Assembly: GCA_015680685.1 (NCBI GenBank)
Contig: MNCI01004069.1
Coordinates: 174,974-216,851 of the forward strand
DNA length: 41,878 bases
Source: Gnetum montanum
Lineage: Eukaryota > Streptophyta > Gnetopsida > Gnetales > Gnetaceae
Direction of reading: 5' to 3'
Shown: piece by piece, positions 31,633-41,571 of the stretch
How positions within the stretch are numbered: position 1 is the stretch's first letter
Layout of the letters: every line of letters begins with the position of its first letter
Program-made: the position numbers and the translations under genes
Notes under the pieces: generated by a model
Told to the model about the DNA's origin: nothing
Databases searched by the model: none
What the model saw: the letters and a program-made list of their open reading frames with translations, nothing else

Positions 31633-33004
31633 CCCTGTTAAATACCCTCCTTAATCTAAATTGTTTAAAATATATTTTAACCTGTGATTTTAGCATGCAA
31701 TAGGTAAGACAGTTAATAACGAGCAGTTAACTTTTGCTTGACCAGGGTTTCAATTATCTAGTGGACATTACTAAATAAACGACAAATTCAACGGTTAGCC
31801 TTTCAAGGGTAATTCCATGCATTATCAGGTGGACCTATGTATACGCTATTTTCCATAGAAGAAACAAAGGGTACCATTGTTTGTACATGCTAATTTCCAC
31901 ACAAGGGTAGTAACTAATTGCTGCATGGGCCCAAGTCCATACCTTTGCATTTGTTCATATTCAGTGAGGAAGACATTTTCAGTCAAGATGATCAAGTTGT
32001 GGTGCATGAAAATCTACTTAGTAGGATTGGGTCTCTGGTTCAAATAGAGTAAGATGAAGGAAGAGTAAGGTAGGCTTCTGGATACATTTAGGTTTTCCAA
32101 GTTCTGGTTATTTAAAAAAAAAAGAAAAATACCAAAAGGAAAAAAAAAAAAAAAACCTAAGGTAAGTCTAAGTGATTTGAAAAACTTTAAGCCTTTTAAA
32201 TCAGAACAAGATTTGGATTGGCATCAGCTTAGAATCCTGAGAATCTTGATTTTAAGAGATTCACAAAAATTTAAACAATTGCAAAAGCATCCTGAGCTGC
32301 TAAATACCCTCCATAATCTGAATTGTTTAAAAATATATTTTTATCTGTGATTTCAGCATGCAATAGGCAAGACAGTTAATAACGAGCCACTAACCTACTC
32401 TTGCTTGATGAGAGTTTCAATTATGTAGTGGACATCACTAAATAATTGACTTAGCCTTTCAACTGTAATTTTCTGCATTATCAGGGGACTTATGTACATG
32501 CTATTTTTCATAAAAGAAACAAAGGGTACCATTGTTTGTACACCCTAATTTCCACACAAGAAACAAAGGTAATCACTAATTGCTGCATGGGCCCAAGTCC
32601 ATAACTCTGCATTTGTTCATATTCAGTAAGGAAGACGTTGTCAGTCAAGATGATGAACCTGTGGTCCATGAAAATCTACTTAGTTGGATTGATCTCTGTG
32701 ACTGAAATAGAGAACACTTCATCTCTGGTCACCAGACTCGATATTGTGGGTGAAGACAGAAGACGGAAGAAGAGTAAGGTACGCTTCTCTATACATTGGG
32801 GTTTTCCAAGTTCTCGTTAGTTTAAAAAAAAAATAGCAAAAGGGAATGAAATAAAACTGGAAAAGTAAGGTAAGTCTTAAGTGATTTGAAAGACTTTAAG
32901 CCTTTTAAATCAGAACAAGGTTTGGATTGGCATCAGCTTAGAATCCTAAGAATCTTGATTCTAAGAGATTCACAAAAAATTAAACAATTGCAAAAGAATC
33001 CTGA
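31633..33004. repeat. 662-bp-period segmental tandem duplication
   Basis: About 31633-32294 and 32295-33004 are diverged copies. Shared blocks include TAAATACCCTCC (31639 and 32301), AAGACAGTTAATAACGAGC, ACAAAGGGTACCATTGTTTG and TGCTGCATGGGCCCAAGTCC. A shared frame gives VVHENLLS in copy 1 and PVVHENLLSW in copy 2, too short to identify. Copy 1 carries a poly-A-rich stretch (32110-32155) that is shorter in copy 2. Confidence 0.85.
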
Positions 33005-35049
33005 AAAGTAAAACTATAATTCTAGATATAAGATATTAAAATTAAATTTCAAAAGTAAAATTAAATCAAGTTTAAAAAGTAAAATGAATCAAATAAACAT
33101 CTTTATAGCATTATTTCTGTTTATTGGGAATAGTTATATATATATATATATCTCAAATTCAAAGTCCGTTAACAGTGAAAATTACTTGGGAACGTGATTT
33201 CAATTGGCAAACCAGGATTTCCAAACACTCTAATGGTGAAAATTTCTGAAAAATGGTGATGCCGGTTTCTAACATTGTTGCTGCTCTATTTTTATGAATG
33301 ATGTTGACAATACGACGGAATCCATTACTTTCAATGTTGTCGTTGACCGAACTCTCACAATAAACAACTTGTAGTTGCTGCCGAACCACAGCATAGAGGA
33401 GGTTTCAGAGGTCGGAAAATGCAATAACCGAGTATGTAACGTATCTTTGGAAACTACCGATGGCATATAGAATTTTTCTCATGAATTATAATTCTTACAT
33501 ATTATTTACTCATGTTTTCACATAGTCTTAACTCATGTTTTCACATAGTCTTATATAAAGTCAATTAGTTTGCATGTTTTGATTCCAAGCTTATTTGATG
33601 TCATATAGCATGAATACTTTTCAAATCTAAGCATAATTTCATTTTTATATTGCAAGGATTCATCATTCCTTATTAAGATAGAAAAGAAATATTAAGATCT
33701 TATTTTGTTCTTAATTATAATTTAACGATGTCTTCAAAATCAAGGTTTAGGGGATCTCCCTAGTTTTTCCCCAAATTCTTCTCACAAACTTAATTTCAAC
33801 ACACTTTATTGCTCATATCCAATATATAATTTCTAATAGAGCACGGATTTGATGTTCTAGCAATACTTCTAAGAAAGATTTTTCAGTTGAATCCTAAATC
33901 TAGTCTTTGTACTTTTTAATTAGTGAAACTTGGTGTAAAGGATAAAATCATATGAATTCTTTCAAATTATATTATTGCAAATGTCTATGCATGTTAGATC
34001 TACACTTTTAAGTACTTGATGTTTTCTACTAAGATCACACACATAAAGACTTAAATCTTGAATTTTAAGTAATGTATTTTAGAGCACATTACAATCATAA
34101 CATTAGTTTAAATGTCCTCAAGATATCATAGTAATTAAACTTTAAGTAGACTTTTTAGGCTATCATAATTAGACCATGACCACAATGGACTCACATACAA
34201 ATTGTAGGCAAATCGAAAGAACAAGACTATGATGTTGTATAATAAAGTAGAAATCTATGACTTGTTAATAAAAAAGGATATTTATATAAATTCTTTGCAA
34301 ACCTTGCTAATAAATGATGAGTAGTCCTCATGATTAATGATATAAAGTTAAAGGCATACACAATAAGAATAAAATCAAGATTAATTATTAAATAGTAAGA
34401 TTATATTGATGTCTTACACTTGTAATTATCTTGTTGTATGGCTAGGTGTAGTTAACCTATATGATCAAATATATTATTAATCCATATTAAAAAGAATTCA
34501 AAAATAAATAATGACAAATAAAAAATATAATGAAATGTGTGTTGGAAGTTATGTTGGACACCAAAAAATATTTATGAAAAAAATTTTAAGTACATTACAT
34601 AATCACTTAGTTGAAAGGCCCAAAAATAATATATAAATGTTCTAATTTTAGGGATGTCTACTTAGCAAACAATCTTACAATGGATGCTTCAAGCAAACAA
34701 GAGAGAAAAATTAATTGTCACTAGGGAGGATGGTCCCATGTCTGACAATATTTACATGATTTTTAATATTTATGCTTAAACTTAAAACAACAAAAGGGTT
34801 TTATGTAATAAAAGAAAGCTTTAGTGAAAGATAATCTTTTGTAAGAGAGGAATGTATGAAAGTAACTGCTAGCACATAATGTCCATCACAATTAACATTA
34901 TGTTGAACCTCTTTGTAATCTTATAAAGATCGCTTGTCAACAAAAGATGTCATCTTTGGGTAGATAGTAGTCTTCTTACATACCTTATGTACTAACTGTC
35001 TAGATTGATTAGTACTTTGTGTCATAAAAGTATTCACTTAAGCTTGTCT
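33005..35049. other. AT-rich region without recognisable genes
   Basis: It contains a TA microsatellite (33135-33150) and a 23-bp tandem pair (ACTCATGTTTTCACATAGTC at 33508 and 33531). Minus-strand frames at 33159-33389 and 33269-33466 have no known motif. Confidence 0.5.
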
Positions 35050-35640
35050 CTTCTTTAGTTTTTTATTGCCATTTGATCATTCTTATCATTAACATTATCT
35101 AGATTTTTCATCTTTTTAGCTTGAAATTGTTTTCTACTATCCTTGGCTTCAGTACACTTTTTCTTTTCCTTGACATTAACACATTTTTTCTTTTCTTTAT
35201 TAGCTTTTTTCTTGAGCATAAAAGGACAAGCATTAAATAAATGTTCTTCATAATGATAAAGGTTTCAAAAATTAGGAAGATTATAATATATGATTAGCTA
35301 AATATAAGTCTTATTGTCCACTTATAATCCTAATTTCTTTTCATTGTTAAGAAGATTAATTTCAGCAAAGAAAATCTACAAGAACAAAATGGTGTGAAAA
35401 TAGATTCTATATGATTAATGGGATAAAGAATACGAACAATACCTTGCTCAACTTTTTGAAAAATTAGCAAACAATTAAATAACTTAACAAAATATGCAAC
35501 TTTAGAATACTCTTCATATTTGATATTAAAATCTAAAGTCCACTTACAAGTAATCAATACCGCATACTTATTTATAAGTGATCCTATATCTATGGTGCGC
35601 TGCACCATTGAATTACTACAGAGCATAACAAGAAAAAAAA
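35050..35640 (-). pseudogene. Decayed zinc-knuckle protein relic, LINE ORF1 / DUF4283-like
   Basis: On the minus strand, after a weak frame at 35330-35626, the text LPNF-*-NLYHYEEHLFNACPF appears (about 35225-35275). With the stop read as a mutated Cys codon and Tyr as a mutated Cys, the spacing is CX2CX4HX4C, followed by a Lys-rich tail. Plant LINE ORF1 and DUF4283 proteins have this knuckle after a small globular domain. The upstream frame (KVAYFVKLFNCLLIF, GIVRILYP) is compatible but not diagnostic. Confidence 0.35.
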
Positions 35641-36039
35641 AACAAGAATGATACTTGGCATGAATAACTTGAATGTCATGTGTTTACATCACATCATTTA
35701 CCTACAAGATAAAACTTTGAGTATGAGTAAGGTAATTCAAAATTTGATTACATATTATGATGTAAGATTAGCATGTAGTCACTCATATATATCATCATGA
35801 AAAAAGATTAGGTGTTTTAGTTGCATTAACATTAGTAGAAGAAAATGCCAAATTTTTACTCACCATCTTGTAAATTTGCATTCTCAAAATTACTAGAAAT
35901 TTCTACATCAATAGAAGTAGAAATTTAGGCATTAGTTGAAAAATTAGAGGTAATATAGGATTGCTCTATGGGGAATTCTAAAACTGAAATTGAAATTTTT
36001 TACTTACGTTTACTGAGACCTATTGGATCTATCAAACCA
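35641..36039. other. AT-rich spacer
   Basis: No gene, RNA or repeat boundary seen. Confidence 0.4.
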
Positions 36040-36160
36040 ATTTTAGAATTCTTTTTAGAGAATTGTTATTAATTTATAACTTAGTGCTACCTATTAGGAT
36101 TAAACATATGACTTCAAGTTACCAAGCCAAAACTTTTACCACTATTAGAAAGATCTAATC
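36040..36160 (-). mobile_element. tRNA-derived SINE, family 2, copy 2 (antisense)
   Basis: On the minus strand TAGTGGTAAAAGTTTTGG and then AAGTCATATGTTTAATCC mirror the A and B box parts of the copy at 23742, and both continue with a GTTATAA-containing body (AGCACTAAGTTATAA here, TGTTGAGTTATAA there). Both ends are worn. Confidence 0.5.
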
Positions 36161-36478
36161 TACTAGAGAAAAATCAAATAGAGTAAATATAATGAAATGT
36201 GATTATTTTAACTATCAAATATGAACTAAAATAAAAATGTAAGTGCATTGAGTAGTAATTTCTTCTATCTTCTATCATTATCTTGAAATATATAAGGACA
36301 AGATAATGAGTTAACCATTTGAGCCAGCTATAATCAACACTTTTGAAATGTACTATAACAACTTGGCAAATCAAGCTAAGTGTTTTAGTACTAAATATCC
36401 TAATGTAATTAATTCTTAATACTAATAAACAATTTTAAAAATAAGCATTATGAACTAATTATTTCATTATATATAAAT

Positions 36479-36640
36479 GATCATCACCCAAAGGCTAAAT
36501 GCTTTTCCTACCAAGGTGGGGTCCTAGTTAGTGAATGAACAAAAGTCTAACCTTTTTCAAGTAGTGGCGTCCAAGCTAGAACCCAAGTCTTATGACTTGA
36601 AAAAGAATCACTTTTCTATCACTCCAAATTATAGTTGATC
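36479..36640 (-). mobile_element. tRNA-derived SINE, family 1, copy 2 (antisense)
   Basis: On the minus strand: TTGGAGTGATAGAAAAGTG, then AAGACTTGGGTTCTAGCTTG (B box), then AAAAAGGTTAGACTTTTGTT, ending AGCCTTTGGGTGATGATCAT. Collinear with 24185-24357. Confidence 0.7.
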
Positions 36641-36647
36641 AAAAAAA

Positions 36648-36813
36648 TCATTACCCAGAGCTTTAATGTTTATCTCCCTAGTGTAGGATCCTAGGAAGGT
36701 CAATGAATGAGGAAAAGCCTAATCTCTTTCAAGTGGATACACTTAGGCTTAAACTTAGGTCTTAAACTTTGAGAAACAAATACCTTATCATCACTTCAAA
36801 TAATGGTCCCTTT
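36648..36813 (-). mobile_element. tRNA-derived SINE, family 1, copy 3 (antisense)
   Basis: On the minus strand: GGGACCATTATTTGAAGTGA, then AAGACCTAAGTTTAAGCC, then GATTAGGCTTTTCCTCATTC, ending AGCTCTGGGTAATGATTTTT. It lies head to tail beside copy 2, separated by a few A/T bases. Confidence 0.68.
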
Positions 36814-36835
36814 ATTATTACATTATATATCATTA

Positions 36836-36895
36836 TCATCATCATCATCATCCTAGCTTTGTTCCAACAAAATGGGGTCAACCACATGAGTTCCT
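36836..36895 (+). repeat. ATC microsatellite and Angio-domain-like motif, copy 1
   Basis: An (ATC)n tract is followed by TTTGTTCCAACAAAATGGGG and TCAACCACATGAG. This resembles the SINE 3' Angio-domain (TCCCAAC...TTGGGGTCGGCTACATGAATCC, from memory) with the CpG lost. Confidence 0.5.
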
Positions 36896-37431
36896 TTTTA
36901 CCATTTTCCTCTATGAAAGGCTAAATCTTTGTTCATTTGCATTGTTACATTATATATGAATTATAAAAGTAATCATATAAAAATGTAAAAAATATAAATA
37001 TTACTTTGATGTTATATGAAAATAAATGATTTTAATCTTGTTTCTATGAAAGAATACATCTAATTTAGGCTTTGTCAAATTGTTGACTTACTAGAAACTG
37101 TGAAATGAAATTGTAAGAGTTTGGCTAAGACTTGGAAAACCAACTCACATCCTTAATCTATGTGTTAGGTATTTATGGGTAGTGGGTCACTAAAGTCAAT
37201 AATGTGTGGATGCTTATACATTCATGTGAATACATTGATATGAGAAAATTGATGTTGGTACATTAATGCAAGCGCATTGACATGGTCAATGTAACTAAGC
37301 TTCATTATTTTCCCATTACTAACTCAAAACTTATCCTTGATATTTTATGAAATAATGAACTATTTATAATTGAAAAATATTTTAACTCAACATGACTTAA
37401 CTCACAAGAAAAAATTATAAGTGTTTCACAC

Positions 37432-37475
37432 TAGCCTTGTTCCAACAAAATGGGGTTGACTACATGATTCTTTTT
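37432..37475 (+). repeat. Angio-domain-like motif, copy 2
   Basis: TAGCCTTGTTCCAACAAAAT followed by GGGGTTGACTACATGATTC. It is nearly the same as 36854-36891 over about 35 bases, with no similarity recognised on either side. Confidence 0.5.
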
Positions 37476-37537
37476 GTCATTCATGATAAACCTAAAATTT
37501 GAAGTAATGCAATATTGTATCTACAATATTGTAGTAA

Positions 37538-38381
37538 TGATGTTGTAGATATAATGTCATAATCTATGCTACATCATCATTGATGTGATGTCTCGAGATG
37601 TATGTATCCTTATAAATACAACACTTGGGTACACAATCCAATAACTTTTCCATTACACTCTTAGGTAAACTGTTGTAGTTTTTTTCTGTAGACTTAAAAA
37701 TAGAAGTGAATGCCCATAGTATGTTGTTTGGCAATTAATTGGTGTCTTTATTTCAATAAGTTGTGCTTGAAAAAAGTTCATGACGAAAATAAAGATTGAG
37801 ATTGCTCTTCATCATTGTAGCATTCCTTAGTTTTCTAATTGTTCACTTAGCATAATTTTTACTATTTTTCCTTGCTTAATACTTTACTTTCTAAAGTACT
37901 TTACTTTACTTGGTCATTAGTAAGTAGTATGCATACAATTGGTTTTTGTTGTTAAGTGTAGTTATCTGGTAACCCACTAGTGACATTACTTGGTTCAACT
38001 AGTAGTAATTCCACTTAGTAATCTTCGTGATAACTCCATGAGTCCAAGGCATGAATGGTAGACTAGGAATCAATGACCATCACTATATGATAGAATAGAA
38101 TTGCATTTCTATTGTTACTTAGACTTAGCATTTGATATTCATTTTTACCATGTTTACGATTAGGAGTACTTATGGCCAAAACAACATTAGCTAATTATAC
38201 ACCTCACTAAGGGCTAAGCCATATACTTGTACCTCACTAAATCAAGGTGGGAAGACAACAATCTCAAATCTAAACTTAATTACTAACATAATAACATTGC
38301 CCACCCATGGATTATAATCTAGTTGCACATTGTCAGTCATGACTTGTATGGTAGAGTGTTGGTATACTTCACCTCTCATCA
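37538..38381 (+). repeat. Element F 5' LTR (about 844 bp)
   Basis: The right end (CACCTCTCATCA, 38381) is fixed by the primer site that follows. The left end is set at TGATGTTGTAG by the family terminus and expected length, and is less sure. TATA box TATAAATA at 37611-37618. The block GTTGTCTTCC-type sequence near 38250 (antisense in A) is shared with the other LTRs. Confidence 0.8.
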
Positions 38382-38382
38382 T

Positions 38383-38400
38383 TGGCATTGTTGCTAGGGA
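38383..38400 (+). promoter_or_regulatory. Element F primer-binding site, tRNA-Asp type
   Basis: TGGCATTGTTGCTAGGGA, one base after the LTR. It differs from the canonical site mainly by transitions. Confidence 0.8.
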
Positions 38401-38521
38401 TGTGTTAATGTATGCTAAGTAATTGATCTTATAAATTTTGTTGTATTAAGAACCATCAAGTAGATCTTTATAATCTTTAAATAATTCTAATAACACACAA
38501 GTTAAACATCAAAACTATAAC

Positions 38522-40960
38522 ATGGCTTCAACTAAAGAAAAACAATCACTTTCCAAAAAGATAAAAAGAGGTGATGATAAAACAAATGACAATGAAGACT
38601 AGAGTATTCTTATGTAAACAAGAATCTGATATGCTCACAATGATCCTTACTATCCTTACTTCACCTTCATCTTTCACCAAGATGGCTATTTAAGGTGAAG
38701 ATACCTATAGGAAAATATTTTTTTGCCTCAAAAATGTTCAACACCAACAATGCTTCAAAAACCTTAAGGAAAATGAATCTGAGCCATGTGCAAGAAGGGT
38801 ATCATGTGACCAAACACATGATGAGACCCTACCAACCCACAAAGGCACAAGTGTAGAGAGATGCTACTTTGAAGACCAAACATGTGCACAACAAAGAAAA
38901 GTAGATTAACTCTCCTATTATCCTAGAATAACTTAATGGTGATGCATTTGTAGTGGAGAAACTCCACCAAGATCATGAAGTTCATTTCCAAACCCCTATT
39001 ATTCATTTGGAAGAACCTATCAAAGTAGTTACACTAAGCCTTAGGAGAGGCACTAAGAAGAGAAGCAACATACTCTAAGTACATGTAGGACTTAAGGCTA
39101 AGAGCTTTTGTTGGGTCATAAAGGGAAGAATATCAAAGTCATAGAAGGAGAACTAGTTGACATCACTCTCCCACTACTTCATATTCATTCTCACAATCAT
39201 TTATGGACTCTTATCTAAGGAAACACAAGTATAGAGATCATGATAGGGAAAGACATTGGACTCATGATTGACATGACTATCACCCAAGATACTTCAATGA
39301 AGAAAATGAAGAGCATGAGCCATGGAGAAATAGGGATAGACATGAAGAAAGAGAGAGGTATGGATATCAAAGGGGGCACCACTACAACAAAGCATACAAA
39401 TCCTCTAAGCATGAAGAACCCTTGTTGGCAACTTGCAACATGATAAATATAAGGGAAGCTATTTACATTCCAACCAGGCACATAAGGGACATCCACATTA
39501 AGTGACTAGACATGAACAACATGCTAATATTTAAGGGTGGATATAATGCAGATCCTCAACACCACCTTCATGCATTCCATGATGCCTATGCCCTATAGTA
39601 TATAGAGAATGAATGATAAAAACTTACATAGTTTCGTTGAACCTTGTTGATCCATGAACAACATGCTAAGATTTGAGGGTGGATATAATGTGGATCCTCA
39701 ACACCACCTTCAAGAATTCCATGATGCCTATGCCCTATAGTATATAGAGAATGAATGATAGAAACTTACGTAGTTTCATCGAATACTCATTAAAAAGGTA
39801 GAGAGCTAGTACAGATTCCTAGAAACAAAATCAATTTGAAGATGGAGTACCATGCTATAGCTCTTCAATGATAAATATCAGACTTACTCACAAGTGTCAA
39901 ACATAAGGAAGAAAATCAATGAAAGCAAGTGACACATGAATCCTTTGATGCAGTAATGGATAGATACTATTCCTTACAACATAGATGTCCAAGTCATGGA
40001 TTCTTATAGAAGGAACAACTAAGACACATAGTAGATGGATTGAGGAATAAAACTAGAAAGATCCTTGGGGTTTATGCCCAAGGATGTCTATCAAAGATGA
40101 TCATCCATCAGATTCAAAGGTTAATTAATCAAGTATCAAAAGAGGCAGGAGTAATCAAGAAGAGAAAGTTAGTTGAAGAGTATAATAGGGAGCCATCAAT
40201 AAGGAAACTTGGAAAATGTTATCTAGAAAAAGACTCTAGATATCCAAAAATTGGTAAATGGTATAGTAACTAAGGTAGAAAAAATGTGGGATTCAATGGA
40301 TGAAAAATTTGCTACAGGCCTAAAGATTGTAAAAGAGAAGATTGAACAAGCACATAACAAGGGAAAGAAAAGGAAGAAGAAAAGAGACTATGGATAAGAA
40401 AGTTATAAGAACAAAGGAAAAGTTGCTACCATTGAAAGATATACTAACTCCATTTCAGAGGAAAAGAGGAAGCATACAATGTGTGACAGTATGAACATCT
40501 TAAGGGAGGTTGCCCTATTATGGCCTACTTGCAAGAATTTGGGGTATATGCACTCAATCCAAGCTTTCTCAAAAAATAAATATATAAAAGACTACCTTAT
40601 CATCAAGGTAATATAAGATAACCATTCCAGTTGACATATTACCCAAGCAGAGCCTACCCACAACCACAAGTGTAATACCAGTGATAGTGGTAGCAACCAC
40701 AGACATGGGTAATGCCACCACCAATACAATAATATACATATAGGCAACTAGACATCTTCGGATATTATGTTCAGTGTCCACTATCTCCAACGAATGCTTT
40801 AGTTCAAACTTCTTTTCCTTATTATCCACCAGAATACTACAAATCTACTACTCGAAGGCTGGATCATAGTCCTTATGCACATTCACTAGTAGTTGGCCCA
40901 TCAAATCCCCCTTCCAATTCTTTACCACCAATGCCACCACCTATCATATAGGGCAAACTA
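38522..40960 (+). pseudogene. Element F gag relic
   Basis: The ATG at 38522 opens MASTKEKQSLSKK. Parts in order: FTFIFHQDGYLR near 38660, equivalent to FTFIFHQDEQLR in A; a serine-rich then His/Glu/Arg-rich segment near 39165-39410; the start of the core near 39500, present twice; YYSLQHRCPSHG near 39965; an open stretch 40040-40273 (LGVYAQGCLSKM, a Lys-rich end); a zinc knuckle near 40480-40515 in which one Cys codon is now TGA (QYEHLKGGC visible); and a Pro/Tyr/Gln-rich tail near 40640-40950 (YAHSLVVGPSNPP). Many stops. Confidence 0.8.
39511..39785 (+). repeat. 142-bp tandem duplication inside F gag
   Basis: Units start at 39511 and 39653 (CATGAACAACATGCTAA). Both carry GGTGGATATAATG, AACACCACCTTCA and ATAGTATATAGAGAATGAATG. 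It duplicates the beginning of the gag core (FKGGYNADPQHH and its repeat). A, B and C have the segment once. Confidence 0.85.
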
Positions 40961-41099
40961 CCATCATAACCTTCATAGAGAAGTTCTATAAGGTTAGTGA
41001 ATGTAGAAAGGAAGTATCATACCAATGATGCTAAAGAAAAATGAAGAAAACATCATTTCTTTAAGATAGGTGCAAAAAAGTCTAGTGGAATTAGAACTT

Positions 41100-41571
41100 C
41101 ATTGAGACTAGTTTCTCCTCTGATAGATCCTCCTATCAACACTTTGATTCCATAACAACTAAGTCAGGAACTTAATACTATCATGCTAACAAATGTAGTA
41201 TTAGACTGAATTAAGGTAGGGATACTTCCCAAGAAAAGAATGGATCTAGGAGTTCTTTTGATTTATTTATGAGTAGTTGGAAATTTTCCATGCAAAGCTA
41301 TCCTAGACTCAAGTTTTGGAGTAAGTTTGATATGTCAAGAAACATACAAGGCATGGAACCTATTATCCTTAAAGAATTATAACATAAAGTTAAAGCTTGT
41401 AGATCAATCTGTCACCGTTTCTTTGGGATAGATAGAAGATGTGGTGACCACTATTAATGGATGGTCCTATCTAGTAGACCTTTTGGTGATTGACATAAAG
41501 AATAATAACAAGGAATTTCCCATTATAATGGGAAGAGCATGGCTTAGCACAATAGATGGTAGGTTAAAGAT
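41100..41571 (+). pseudogene. Element F protease domain, interrupted by E
   Basis: It reads GNFPCKAILDSSFGVSLICQ, so the active site LDSG has become LDSS. Then YKAWNL, IEDVVTTINGWSYLVDLLVI and IIMGRAWLSTIDG, aligned with A's protease. The sequence stops at AAGAT|TGATGAG where LTR E begins. Confidence 0.82.

Larger units (their letters stand above)
37538..41571 (+). mobile_element. Element F: Athila-like retrotransposon, 5' part
   Basis: Plus-strand relative of A, B and C: 5' LTR, primer site, gag and protease, then interrupted at 41571 by LTR E. RT, RNase H, integrase and the 3' LTR must lie to the right of the window, beyond E. The coding part is broken throughout, comparable in decay to B and C. 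Confidence 0.85.

Noticed and set aside
32638-32820. 60-codon plus-strand frame as a small gene
   Set aside because: It lies in the second unit of the tandem duplication, and the equivalent frame in the first unit is not open.
33135-33152. TA-rich tract as a regulatory site
   Set aside because: A simple microsatellite with no gene on either side.
33159-33466. Two overlapping minus-strand frames as a gene
   Set aside because: No motif, no splice context, and no second copy or homologous region in the window. Left unassigned.
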